A DNA stretch of 64,000 bases from an uncultured Lachnospiraceae bacterium. Lineage in GTDB: Bacteria > Bacillota > Clostridia > Lachnospirales > Lachnospiraceae. Positions 43,155 to 52,574 of this stretch are shown one piece after another. The notes beneath the pieces are model-generated. The model did no database searches and was not told where the DNA came from. It saw only the letters and a program-made list of their open reading frames with translations. Position 1 is the stretch's first letter. Every line of letters begins with the position of its first letter. The stretch spans positions 1 to 64,000 of the forward strand of contig CALWSF010000012.1 of the NCBI GenBank assembly GCA_944384125.1. Direction: 5' to 3'. Both the position numbers and the translations under genes were made by a program.

Positions 43155-43163
43155 TGCTATGAT
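43155..43163 (+). promoter_or_regulatory. Extended -10 promoter before the LysM gene
   Basis: TGCTATGAT is an extended -10. TTGACA at 43131-43136 is 21 bp from it, too far for a classical pair. Confidence 0.5.
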
Positions 43164-43198
43164 TTTTTAGATTAAAAAAATGATAGCGGGGTGAGTCC

Positions 43199-44581
43199 AT
43201 GGGAGAATTATATGATCCGTATCCCAGACTGCCGAAAAATATACGGCAGATTGGCGATCGGGATGATGTGGTAAAGCTGTATGTGGAAGATTATGTTAAT
43301 ACGTATTTAAAGCGTCTTTTTCCGGCGGGAGGACAGGACCTCCGAATCGGACTGCTTCTGGGAACTTCTGAGACGTATGAAGGAGTTCCGTACCTGTTTG
43401 TGGACGGGGCGATGGAGATGGAAGATGTTGTCTCATCAGGAGAGCGGATTGTTTTTTCAGAAGCGTCATGGAAAAAGGCGTACCAGAGAATGGAAGAGAC
43501 TTTTCCAAAGAGGACCGTGCAGGGGTGGTTTATATGCGGTGCACCCGGCTGCATTTTGAGTCCTCTTAATTATTGGCGTCAGCACAATCAGTATTTTGGC
43601 GGAAAGAACCAGCTCATGTATTTAAACAGCGGGGTAGACGGGGACGAAGCTCTCTACATCACGTCGGAGGACGGATTCTACCGTCTGAAGGGCTACAGCA
43701 TTTATTATGAGCGAAATCAGATGATGCAGGACTATATGATTCTGCGCAAAGATGCCCACCGGGTTGAGAGTGGTGCCGGAGACCGGGTAATCCGTGATTT
43801 CAGGAGCCGTATGGAAGGAAGAAAGCAGGAGGCTGTATCCCGCCACAGCACCATACGTACACTGTCTGCACTGTGCGGGATGCTGTCAATTGCCGTGCTT
43901 GCAGGCGGAGTTGTTATGTTTAATAATTATCAGAAGATGAAGGAGATGGAAAGCGTTCTGGTTTCTGTGCTTCCCAGTGGAGTAAGAGGAATGGCTTCCC
44001 AGACGGGAACGGGAGAAGGGCCGGTTGTCGAGGAGATAGAGGGAAGTGTATATCCTGTGGAGACGGATGATGCAGGCGGGTCCGCAGCAGGAATTCTGCC
44101 TGGCGGGGAGACGGTGGCGCCACAGGAAATTCCCCAGGCTGATTCGGGGGATTTGGAGCTTTCGGGAACAGAGGCTGAAGAAGCAGGAAGTTTTGATTCC
44201 GGGAATGCGGTTCTTCAGAGCGTTGAAGCCAGGAGCGAGGCAGAGGCGGAGACAGCAGAATCGGAAGATAATGATTCACAGGAGAGCGAACCGCAGATCC
44301 TTCCGGAGCCCGAGGTACAGCGTGACATGGATATGTCTCAGAACACCGGAACCGGGGGAAATTCCACTGCAGAAAAAGATTATCCTGTGACAGATATGAA
44401 ACCTGGAGAGCTCTATGAAATCGGAGACGGAGAGACTCTTTTTGGAATTTGCTTCAAGCTGTACGGAAACCTGGATTACCTGGATGACATACGTGCACTC
44501 AATAAGCTGGACGATGCTGACAGGATCATGGCCGGTCAGACTCTGATTCTGCCCGATACTTCCGGCAGCGAGACACAGTGA
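43199..44581 (+). CDS. Membrane protein with JAB/MPN-like N-domain and C-terminal LysM
   Basis: The 460-residue protein has an N-terminal cytoplasmic domain (about 15-170) whose pattern (LRIGLLLG.., then QGWFICGAPGC) resembles a JAB/MPN fold without the metal-binding His-x-His. A membrane helix follows (about 222-243), then a 150-residue Glu/Ser/Gly-rich linker, and a LysM domain (about 402-458, GETLFGICFKLYGN..) that would bind peptidoglycan outside. ATG at 43199 follows GGGGTGAG. Confidence 0.75.
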   Translation: MGELYDPYPRLPKNIRQIGDRDDVVKLYVEDYVNTYLKRLFPAGGQDLRIGLLLGTSETYEGVPYLFVDGAMEMEDVVSSGERIVFSEASWKKAYQRMEETFPKRTVQGWFICGAPGCILSPLNYWRQHNQYFGGKNQLMYLNSGVDGDEALYITSEDGFYRLKGYSIYYERNQMMQDYMILRKDAHRVESGAGDRVIRDFRSRMEGRKQEAVSRHSTIRTLSALCGMLSIAVLAGGVVMFNNYQKMKEMESVLVSVLPSGVRGMASQTGTGEGPVVEEIEGSVYPVETDDAGGSAAGILPGGETVAPQEIPQADSGDLELSGTEAEEAGSFDSGNAVLQSVEARSEAEAETAESEDNDSQESEPQILPEPEVQRDMDMSQNTGTGGNSTAEKDYPVTDMKPGELYEIGDGETLFGICFKLYGNLDYLDDIRALNKLDDADRIMAGQTLILPDTSGSETQ

Positions 44582-44820
44582 GACTGAAAACAACAGAAAC
44601 AGGAGCAGATGCAGGCACAGACAGGACAGGCTGCGTACTTTTCGGGAGGGCAGCCAGGTAAAAAAGATAATGCGGAACGAAGGAAAATAGTGTATAATCG
44701 TAACAGTTCAGTGCTGATGTTGCGGAAAAGGCAGCCAAAATGGCATGAAAACAGAGATACGGCCGGCAGGCTGCTGTTTTAATTCCGGATGGCTGGCTGT
44801 GTGACAGGAGATAAAAAGGA

Positions 44821-46104
44821 ATGAGTGGTATTAACTCGATCGAGCGGGAACAAAAGAAAAGAAGGCTGCGGCGGCGTATTATAGAGCCAGGAACAGCACC
44901 TGCCGGTTCTGGAAGGGGCGGGAGCCATCGGGAAAACGAAGAGGAGATCGTGCGAAAAGCGGAACGCCGGACAAGAAGAAAGCGTTTTCGGATCGCACTG
45001 ATTATCATTACGATCGGAGTGGCTGCCGTATTTTCCGTTTTGTTTTATAAAGAGAATCATCGATATACCGGATATAGCGTAGTCTGGGAAAAGGAGATTC
45101 CTGCCAGTGAGAGCAGTTTTACGGAGTACGTGAAATTCGGCGATAACGTTTTAAAATATACAAAGGACGGGGCTTCCTATATTGACCGGTCAGGAAATGC
45201 CGTCTGGTCCATGAGTTATCAGATGAAGTCGCCTGTGTGCAGTGTCAACGGGGATTTTGCGGTTATCGGCGATCAGCAGGGGAATGATATTTACATCTGT
45301 GATAAAAGCGGCTGTCAGGGACAGGCGACGACGCTTCTTCCCATTCTTCGAATCAGTGTTTCGGCATATGGGGTCACAGCGGCTCTTGTGGAGGACAGTA
45401 CAGCGTCTTATGTGACTTTTTTTAAAAAGGATGGGACAGAGCTCGACTGGGCAATCAAAACTGTCATGTCGGGAAATGGATATCTGATGGATGTTTCGCT
45501 GTCGCCGGAGGGAACGCAGGTCATGCTTTCTGATGTGTTCCTTCAGGATGGGACACTTAAAAACAGAATTGTTTTTTACAATTTTTCTGAATATGGAAAA
45601 AGTTATCCGGATCGTCTGGTTGGAGGATTTGATGGACTGGGAGACAATCTCTGTCCCCGTGTGCGCTTCCTGGATGAGGGGCATGCCTGTGCATTTGCGG
45701 ATAACCAGCTTCTGTTTTTCTCGCTGGAAAATGTGACAAGCCCTCAGCTGGCTGCACAGGTACCCATTTCAGGCGAGATTCAGGGGATAGCATATACAGA
45801 TTCTTATGTCGCTGTTGTTTCAAATTATCCGGAAGGGGAAAATGACAGTCTGCTGAATGTCTACCATTCTGACGGTTCCCTTGCATTCTCTCAGGGATTT
45901 ACATACGCCTGGCAGCAGCTGGATATTGACGGCGATTTTGTGATGCTGTATAATGACAGCTCCTGCCGGATTTACAGTGCCTCCGGAAAGGAAAGGTTCT
46001 CGGGTGAGTTTGATTTTTCGGTATCAAAGATAACCCGGGGAAGCCGTTTCAACACCCTTCTTGTAACAGGAGGAAACACTATGCGGGAACTGATGCTTAA
46101 ATAG
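44821..46104 (+). CDS. DUF5711 family membrane-anchored beta-propeller-like protein
   Basis: The 427-residue protein has a strongly basic cytoplasmic N-terminus (to about 58), one membrane helix (about 59-78) and an extracytoplasmic domain of repeated beta segments (WEKEIPASES, AVWSMSYQM, etc.), matching the DUF5711 pattern. The function is unknown. The 239-bp gap upstream (44582-44820) holds a TATAAT at 44693-44698 without a clear -35 and nothing else I can support. Confidence 0.8.
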   Translation: MSGINSIEREQKKRRLRRRIIEPGTAPAGSGRGGSHRENEEEIVRKAERRTRRKRFRIALIIITIGVAAVFSVLFYKENHRYTGYSVVWEKEIPASESSFTEYVKFGDNVLKYTKDGASYIDRSGNAVWSMSYQMKSPVCSVNGDFAVIGDQQGNDIYICDKSGCQGQATTLLPILRISVSAYGVTAALVEDSTASYVTFFKKDGTELDWAIKTVMSGNGYLMDVSLSPEGTQVMLSDVFLQDGTLKNRIVFYNFSEYGKSYPDRLVGGFDGLGDNLCPRVRFLDEGHACAFADNQLLFFSLENVTSPQLAAQVPISGEIQGIAYTDSYVAVVSNYPEGENDSLLNVYHSDGSLAFSQGFTYAWQQLDIDGDFVMLYNDSSCRIYSASGKERFSGEFDFSVSKITRGSRFNTLLVTGGNTMRELMLK

Positions 46105-46180
46105 ACGAAAGCCATTAACTGCTTGAAGAAGACAGTAGCTGCAAAGCAGTATTTATTATGGAATAGTGGAGGAAATACAA

Positions 46181-48169
46181 ATGAATCAAATTGATACCTT
46201 ATCAGTCAATGCAATTCGTATTCTGTCAGCAGATGCGATCCAGAAAGCAAACTCCGGTCATCCCGGACTTCCTCTGGGATGTGCACCGATTGGCTATGAG
46301 CTGTGGGCTCATCAGATGAATCACAATCCGGCAAACCCTGACTGGCCCAACCGGGATCGGTTCATTCTGTCCGGCGGTCACGGATCGATGCTTTTATACT
46401 CTCTTCTGCATCTTTTCGGATATGGCGATTTGTCTGTGGAAGATTTAAAGAATTTCCGCCAGCTTGGCTCAAAAACCCCCGGTCATCCTGAGTATGGACA
46501 TACAGTAGGAGTAGAGGCAACGACGGGCCCTCTGGGGGCCGGTATGGCCATGGCAGTTGGTATGGCCATGGCGGAGGAACATCTGGCTTCTGTGTTTAAC
46601 AGGGATGAATATCCGGTGGTAGATCACTACACATATGTTTTGGGCGGCGACGGCTGTATGATGGAGGGGATTTCCTCTGAGGCATTCTCTCTGGCGGGAA
46701 CGCTGGGGCTTTCCAAGCTAATTGTGCTGTATGATTCCAATGGAATCTCCATTGAGGGGAGTACGGATATAGCTTTCTGCGAGAACGTAGAGGAGCGGAT
46801 GCAGGCATTTGGTTTCCAGACAATTACTGTAGAAAACGGAAATGATATCAATGCGATTGGGCTGGCCATTGAGGCGGCACGAAGAGATACAAAACGCCCG
46901 TCCTTTATAACTATAAAGACTGAGATTGGCTATGGCTGTCCGGCCAAACAGGGAAAGGCCAGCGCACACGGAGAGCCGCTGGGAGCTGAAAATGTTGCGG
47001 CACTGAGAGAAACACTTAAATGGCCCTCAGAGGAGCCATTTTTTGTACCGGAGGAGGTGTATCGCCATTTTTCAGATATTGCCCGTGAAAAAGCGGAGGC
47101 GGAGGCCGCATGGAATGTGATGTTTGCGGCATACTGCGGGGAATATCCGGAGATGGAGACATTGTGGAATCAGTATCATGACAAAAATGCGGCCAGAGCA
47201 ATCTGGGATGATGAGGGATTCTGGACGAGGCAGGAGAAGCCGGAGGCCAGCCGGGCGATTTCAGGCCGCCTTATAAATTATCTTAAGGACAGAATGCCCA
47301 ATCTCATCGGCGGCTCAGCGGATCTGGCACCGTCAAATAAAACATATATGAACGGAGCTGGGGATTTTTCAGCAGAGAACAGAAGCGGAAGAAATCTTCA
47401 TTTCGGAGTGCGGGAACTGGCAATGACGGCAATCGGAAACGGAATCATGCTTCACGGCGGGCTCAGAGCTTTTGTCTCCACGTTTTTTGTTTTCAGTGAT
47501 TACTGTAAACCCATGGCGCGTCTGTCATCACTGATGGGCGTACCGCTGACATTTGTATTTACCCACGACAGTATCGGTGTTGGCGAAGATGGTCCTACCC
47601 ATGAGCCGATAGAACAGCTGGCAGCGTTCAGGGCCATGCCCAATTTCCATGTTTTCCGTCCCTGTGATGCGACAGAGACAGAGGCTGCGTGGTACAGTGC
47701 GGTCACATCGCAGAGTACGCCTACAGCTTTGGTCCTGACAAGACAGAATCTGGATCCTGTGTCAGGAAGCAGCCGGGAGGCGGCACTGAAGGGCGGTTAT
47801 GTGGTAGATGACTGCGAAGGCACACCGGACGCCATTCTTATGGCATCGGGCTCTGAAGTGGGAATTGCGCTGAAGGCGAAAGCGCAGCTGGAATCAGAAG
47901 GCCGTCATATCAGGGTTGTGTCTGTGCCGTGTATGGATCTTTTTGAAGAGCAGAGTGCTGAATACAGGGAGTCTGTTTTGCCCGGTTCAGTACGCCGGAG
48001 AGTGGCAGTAGAGGCGCTCAGCGGTTTTGGATGGGAGCGGTACACGGGTCTGGATGGTTCGGTTGTGGCGATGCAGAGTTTTGGTGCCAGCGGACCGGCG
48101 GCAGAGCTGTTTGATAAATTCGGTTTTACTGCAGAGCATGTTGCTGATGCCGTGCGGGCATTATTTTAA
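46181..48169 (+). CDS. tkt: Transketolase
   Basis: The 662-residue thiamine-diphosphate enzyme of the pentose phosphate pathway has ANSGHPGLPLG near the start, the GDGCMMEG-SSEAFSLAG ThDP motif near 157, and the C-terminal GVGEDGPTHEP segment with the conserved His. The length is usual for the full-length bacterial enzyme. ATG at 46181 follows GGAGG. It fits with the nearby pgi and glucokinase in central sugar metabolism. Confidence 0.97.
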   Translation: MNQIDTLSVNAIRILSADAIQKANSGHPGLPLGCAPIGYELWAHQMNHNPANPDWPNRDRFILSGGHGSMLLYSLLHLFGYGDLSVEDLKNFRQLGSKTPGHPEYGHTVGVEATTGPLGAGMAMAVGMAMAEEHLASVFNRDEYPVVDHYTYVLGGDGCMMEGISSEAFSLAGTLGLSKLIVLYDSNGISIEGSTDIAFCENVEERMQAFGFQTITVENGNDINAIGLAIEAARRDTKRPSFITIKTEIGYGCPAKQGKASAHGEPLGAENVAALRETLKWPSEEPFFVPEEVYRHFSDIAREKAEAEAAWNVMFAAYCGEYPEMETLWNQYHDKNAARAIWDDEGFWTRQEKPEASRAISGRLINYLKDRMPNLIGGSADLAPSNKTYMNGAGDFSAENRSGRNLHFGVRELAMTAIGNGIMLHGGLRAFVSTFFVFSDYCKPMARLSSLMGVPLTFVFTHDSIGVGEDGPTHEPIEQLAAFRAMPNFHVFRPCDATETEAAWYSAVTSQSTPTALVLTRQNLDPVSGSSREAALKGGYVVDDCEGTPDAILMASGSEVGIALKAKAQLESEGRHIRVVSVPCMDLFEEQSAEYRESVLPGSVRRRVAVEALSGFGWERYTGLDGSVVAMQSFGASGPAAELFDKFGFTAEHVADAVRALF

Positions 48170-48265
48170 AAACGCCGTTTTGGGAACGGGAAATCCGTGC
48201 AGAATGAAAGTTGCCGGACTGGCCGGAGAACGGAGGAAGAGCCGGAGGCAGAGAGGGCTGAACAG

Positions 48266-49210
48266 ATGAAAAAAAAATGTATCGGAATAGATGTGGGCGG
48301 AACTACAGTCAAAGTGGGAATTTTTGAAACAGACGGAACACTTCTTCGCAAATGGGAGGTACCCAGCCGGAAAGAGGAGAATGGGAAGTATATTATCCCG
48401 GATGTGGTTGAGTCCATTAAAAAGGTTCTGAAAGAAGAAAAAATTGCCATGGAGGATGTAACGGGTGCGGGGATGGGCATTCCCGGCCCGGTCCTTCCGG
48501 ACGGATATGTGGAAGTGTGTGTAAATCTCGGATGGCGCGATATGAATCCGCAGAAAATGCTCAGTGATCTTTTAGGCGGCATGCCGGTGTGCAGCGGCAA
48601 TGATGCCAATGTTGCGGCACTGGGAGAAATGTGGCAGGGCGGCGGAAAAGGCTATCGGGATATAGTGATGGTAACACTGGGGACCGGTGTCGGCGGCGGA
48701 GTGATTCTGAATGAGAAAATTGTTGCCGGGCGCCACGGACTGGCCGGCGAGATTGGACATATTCATATTCGTGAGGGAGAAAAGGAAGCCTGCAACTGTA
48801 AAGGGCATGGTTGTGTGGAGCAGATTGCCTCTGCGACGGGGATTGCCAGAGAGGCAAGGAGAGCCATGGCGGCCAGAACGGATGAATCGCTCATGCGCAA
48901 ATGGGGAGACGATATTACCGCCAAAAATGTTCTTGATGCCGCCAAGGAAGGAGATGCTCTGGCGCTTGAAGTTATGGATACAGTCTGCTACTATCTGGGA
49001 TGGGCGCTGGCCACAGTGTCTATGACAGTGGATCCGGAGGTGTTTGTTATCGGGGGAGGCGTTTCCAAAGCCGGAACATTTCTGACGGATATGATAGAAA
49101 AGCATTACAGAAAGCTCACGCCTATCTCGGAAAATAAGGCGGGAATCCGGCTGGCAACACTGGGAAATGACGCGGGCATTTACGGAGCTGCCCGTCTGGT
49201 GCTGGGATAA
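48266..49210 (+). CDS. ROK family glucokinase
   Basis: The 314-residue kinase has the ATP loop IGIDVGGTTVKVG, the catalytic Asp in GNDANVAALGE, TLGTGVGGGVI and the ROK zinc/substrate signature HIHI..CNCKGHGCVEQIAS. It most likely phosphorylates glucose. ATG at 48266 follows GAGAGGG by about 9 nt. Confidence 0.93.
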   Translation: MKKKCIGIDVGGTTVKVGIFETDGTLLRKWEVPSRKEENGKYIIPDVVESIKKVLKEEKIAMEDVTGAGMGIPGPVLPDGYVEVCVNLGWRDMNPQKMLSDLLGGMPVCSGNDANVAALGEMWQGGGKGYRDIVMVTLGTGVGGGVILNEKIVAGRHGLAGEIGHIHIREGEKEACNCKGHGCVEQIASATGIAREARRAMAARTDESLMRKWGDDITAKNVLDAAKEGDALALEVMDTVCYYLGWALATVSMTVDPEVFVIGGGVSKAGTFLTDMIEKHYRKLTPISENKAGIRLATLGNDAGIYGAARLVLG

Positions 49211-49231
49211 ACAGTATCATACGGCAAATGG

Positions 49232-49265
49232 CTGCTGTCGGGTTTGTCTGAGAACCTGACGGCAG
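49232..49265 (+). terminator. Hairpin after the glucokinase gene
   Basis: CTGCTGTCGGGTT and AACCTGACGGCAG form an imperfect 13-position stem around an 8-nt loop. The tail CGTTTCC is weak. Confidence 0.5.
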
Positions 49266-49339
49266 CGTTTCCGGGGAAGGGCAGCATATAATGAGAGAAA
49301 AGGGCGGCTCAGGCGGCCTCAGATTAAAAAGGAGGAAAC

Positions 49340-51007
49340 ATGGCAGTTGAGAAAGCAAAAAAAACGATAGTAATCGGACACAAGAACCCGGATACGGATT
49401 CTATCTGCTCAGCTATCTGCTATGCAAATTTAAAACATCTCCAGACAGGCGGGCAGTATATACCGGGGCGTGCGGGACACGTAAATTCCGAAACGAAATT
49501 TGTCCTTGACTACTTTAAAGTTGCCGCACCCAGGGAGATAGATACGGTTAAAACACAGGTAAAGGATATTGAGATCCGGGAGACCAAGGGTGTCAACAGA
49601 AATATCTCTCTGAAAAAAGCATGGAATCTGATGCAGGACAATAATGTTGTTACGATTCCGGCTGTTACGGAAGATAATGTGCTGGAAGGCCTTATTACGG
49701 TAGGAGATATCACGCGATCTTACATGAACGTATATGACAGCAGTATTCTGTCAAAGGCATGCACGCAGTATTCCAACATTATCGAAACACTGGAAGGTGC
49801 CATGCTGATTGGGGATGAGAATGCCTATTTCCGTGAGGGCAAGGTTCTTATCGCGGCAGCAAACCCGGATATGATGGAGTACTATATAGAAAAAAATGAT
49901 CTGGTCATTCTTGGAAACAGATATGAGTCGCAGCTGTGCGCCATTGAGATGGAGGCAGGCTGCATTATTGTCTGCGAGGGTGCCGGTGTTTCAATGACTA
50001 TCAAAAAACTGGCGCAGGAGCGCGGCTGTACGGTTATCACGACGCCGTATGATACCTATACGGCTGCCCGTCTTATTAACCAGAGCATGCCTATCAGCTA
50101 TTTTATGAAGACGGAGAATCTGATTACCTTTGATACGGAGGATTACATCGATGATATCAAAGAAGTTATGGCAAACAAGCGTCATCGTGATTTTCCGATC
50201 CTTGACAAGAATGGTAAATACAAGGGAATGATTTCCCGCCGGAATCTGCTGGGAGCGCGGGGGAAAAATGTGATCCTGGTGGATCACAACGAGCGGAGCC
50301 AGGCGGTAGACGGCATGGAGAATGCCAATATTCTGGAAATTATTGATCATCACCGTCTCGGAACGGTTGAGACAATGGCTCCCGTATTTTTCAGGAATCA
50401 GCCGCTGGGCTGTACGGCAACAATCATTTACCAGATGTACAATGAGTCGGGAATCCCCATTGATCAGAAAATTGCGGGACTGCTGTGCAGCGCCATAATT
50501 TCTGATACGCTCCTGTTCCGCTCTCCAACGTGTACACCTGTGGATCAGGCAGCCGCGCTGGCGCTGGCGGAGATTGCCGGCGTAAATGCCGAGGAGCTGG
50601 CAAACAAAATGTTTGCGGCCGGGAGCAAGCTGAAAGGAAAGAGCGATGCGGAAATTTTTTATCAGGATTTCAAGAAATTTTCCGCAGGAAAGATTTCTTT
50701 CGGCGTAGGCCAGATCACGTCGCTGAATGCGGATGAGCTTGAGGGGCTGAAAGACAGAATGCTTTCCTATATGGAAAAGGCCAGAGAAGAGGAAAAGGTT
50801 GACGTGATGTTTTTTATGCTGACCAATATTCTGGCGGAAGCGACAGATCTTTTGTGCGTGGGCCAGGGTGCCGAGCAGATGGTAAGGGATGCTTTCCATG
50901 TTGGCGGAGATGAGGGCGGAGAAAAAACGCCGATTATTCGTCTGGCCGGTCTTGTGTCCAGAAAGAAACAGCTGGTTCCCGGACTGATGGTGGCGATCGA
51001 GCAGTAA
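49340..51007 (+). CDS. ppaC: Manganese-dependent inorganic pyrophosphatase with CBS-DRTGG insert
   Basis: This 555-residue family II pyrophosphatase has the N-terminal GHKNPDTDSICSA and DHHRLG metal motifs, interrupted by about 240 residues holding two CBS halves (VTIPAVTEDN.. and DFPILDKNGKYKG) and a DRTGG-type domain between them. Such CBS-PPases are regulated by adenine nucleotides. The C-terminal DHHA2 domain ends with RKKQLVPGL. Confidence 0.96.
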   Translation: MAVEKAKKTIVIGHKNPDTDSICSAICYANLKHLQTGGQYIPGRAGHVNSETKFVLDYFKVAAPREIDTVKTQVKDIEIRETKGVNRNISLKKAWNLMQDNNVVTIPAVTEDNVLEGLITVGDITRSYMNVYDSSILSKACTQYSNIIETLEGAMLIGDENAYFREGKVLIAAANPDMMEYYIEKNDLVILGNRYESQLCAIEMEAGCIIVCEGAGVSMTIKKLAQERGCTVITTPYDTYTAARLINQSMPISYFMKTENLITFDTEDYIDDIKEVMANKRHRDFPILDKNGKYKGMISRRNLLGARGKNVILVDHNERSQAVDGMENANILEIIDHHRLGTVETMAPVFFRNQPLGCTATIIYQMYNESGIPIDQKIAGLLCSAIISDTLLFRSPTCTPVDQAAALALAEIAGVNAEELANKMFAAGSKLKGKSDAEIFYQDFKKFSAGKISFGVGQITSLNADELEGLKDRMLSYMEKAREEEKVDVMFFMLTNILAEATDLLCVGQGAEQMVRDAFHVGGDEGGEKTPIIRLAGLVSRKKQLVPGLMVAIEQ

Positions 51008-51051
51008 AAACAGGTTGGAAGTAATTTTGCAGAAATGATGGGAGAATACAG

Positions 51052-51327
51052 ATGACCTTTGTATATCCGGCGATTTTTACGCCAAAAGAGGACGGGAGCG
51101 GCTACACGGCAGAATTTCTGGATTTGGAGGACTGCCGGGCAGAAGGACCGGATCTTGAAGATGCGGTGGAAAATGCCCGTGAGGCAGCTTATAACTGGAT
51201 CTGTGTGGAGCTGGAGGAGGGAGGAGAACTTCCTCCTCAGACACATCAGGAGGATGTGGAAGTTCTGCCGGGCAGCATAATCAAGCAGATTATGGTGCGC
51301 GTCAAGCTGCTTCCGGACAATGACTGA
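51052..51327 (+). CDS. HicB-like antitoxin-fold protein
   Basis: The 91-residue protein has the HicB partial RNase-H-like fold (FTPKEDGSGYTAEFLDLEDCRAEGPDLEDAVENAREAA region). No C-terminal DNA-binding domain is clear and no hicA toxin lies beside it, so it may be a stand-alone member. It overlaps or abuts the flavin reductase gene. Confidence 0.82.
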   Translation: MTFVYPAIFTPKEDGSGYTAEFLDLEDCRAEGPDLEDAVENAREAAYNWICVELEEGGELPPQTHQEDVEVLPGSIIKQIMVRVKLLPDND

Positions 51328-51349
51328 CAAAAGGGGCGGGTACAGACAG

Positions 51350-51973
51350 ATGAAGCCGACAGAAAAAGCCCGGTGGAAACCGGGAAATATGCTTTATCCT
51401 GTTCCGGCTGTTCTTGTGACAGCTGCAGACAGGGAGGGAAACAGCAATATTATTACTATTGCCTGGACGGGAACCGTGTGCACAAATCCGCCTATGGTAT
51501 ATATATCTGTGCGTCCGGAGCGGTATTCCTATTCCATGATCAGGGAAACGGGAGAGTTTGTGATTAACCTTGCCACAGAAAAGCTGGCTTTTGCGGCAGA
51601 TTACTGTGGTGTGCGTTCCGGCCGTGATACTGATAAATGGAAGGATACAGGACTTACAAAAATGCCGTCATCCACAGTCAGAGTTCCTATGATTGCAGAG
51701 AGCCCCATCAGCATCGAATGCCGTGTCACGGAGATTCGGGAGCTTGGCTCACATCATATGTTTCTGGCGCAGGTTGAGGCAGTTAATGTAGATGAAAAAT
51801 GGCTGGATCCTGGCGGAAAGCTGGAGCTTTGCAGGGCAAAGCCGCTTGTGTATTCTCATGGCGGCTATTACGGGCTCTCAGATCTTCTGGGGACTTTCGG
51901 ATACAGCGTGAGAAAGAAAAAAGGGAAAAATACGGCAGCAAAACGGGTTAGGAGACAGAAGGATGAACGATAA
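51350..51973 (+). CDS. Flavin reductase family protein
   Basis: The 207-residue protein has the flavin reductase-like FMN-binding fold (NMLYPVPAVLVTAADREGNSN start, TIAWTGTVCTNPPMVYISVRPERYSY). It may be a flavoredoxin-type electron carrier. The start at 51350 gives the usual family N-terminus; an in-frame ATG at 51320 lies inside the hicB-like gene. It overlaps the next gene by 11 bp. Confidence 0.9.
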   Translation: MKPTEKARWKPGNMLYPVPAVLVTAADREGNSNIITIAWTGTVCTNPPMVYISVRPERYSYSMIRETGEFVINLATEKLAFAADYCGVRSGRDTDKWKDTGLTKMPSSTVRVPMIAESPISIECRVTEIRELGSHHMFLAQVEAVNVDEKWLDPGGKLELCRAKPLVYSHGGYYGLSDLLGTFGYSVRKKKGKNTAAKRVRRQKDER

Positions 51974-52505
51974 TATAACACTGATCGGCATGCCGGCTGC
52001 TGGAAAGAGCACAGTAGGAGTGCTTCTTGCCAAGCGCCTCGGTTATTCCTTTGTGGACGTGGATCTGATTATACAGGAAAAGGAAGGAAAAAGGCTTAAG
52101 GAGATCATAAGCGAAAAAGGGCTGGATGGTTTTCTGGAGGTTGAGAACCGGATTAATGCCGAAGTATGCGCCAGCCGTTCTGTCATAGCGCCTGGGGGCA
52201 GTGTGATTTACGGAAAAGAGGCAATGGAAAATCTGTCATCTCTCGGACTCATTGTCTATCTGAAAATCAGCTATGAAGAACTTCTGAGCAGACTGGGCGA
52301 TGTGGTAGATCGCGGCGTTGCACTGCGTGAGGGAATGACACTCAAAGATCTTTATGATGAGCGGGTAGTATATTTCGAGAAATACGCAGATATAACTGTG
52401 GACGAGGCAGGCAAAAGTCTGGGCGATGTGGTGGATGAGCTGCGAACTCTCATGGAAGAGAGAGGATATGTACTCGGAAACATGGGAAACCATCAGACAT
52501 CATAA
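51963..52505 (+). CDS. Shikimate-kinase-like protein
   Basis: The 180-residue kinase has the P-loop GMPAAGKST near residue 8, the Mg-binding DVD pair near 33, a PGGS segment and a LID-like DRGVALREG. The shikimate-binding Arg of the usual FR motif is Leu here (GFLEVE), and GGG is PGGS. It may be a shikimate kinase with altered substrate binding or a relative with another substrate. Ribosome site GGAGAC inside the preceding gene; 11-bp overlap. Confidence 0.8.
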   Translation: MNDNITLIGMPAAGKSTVGVLLAKRLGYSFVDVDLIIQEKEGKRLKEIISEKGLDGFLEVENRINAEVCASRSVIAPGGSVIYGKEAMENLSSLGLIVYLKISYEELLSRLGDVVDRGVALREGMTLKDLYDERVVYFEKYADITVDEAGKSLGDVVDELRTLMEERGYVLGNMGNHQTS

Positions 52506-52574
52506 CAGCAAGCAGGAGACGGCTTGTTTTAAAACAGGCAGATATACAGGATGGATGAAAGGGAGTGCCGGAAA

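Noticed and set aside
49991-50899. Minus-strand frame of 302 codons
   Set aside because: It is antisense to the pyrophosphatase gene with its clear DHH motifs.
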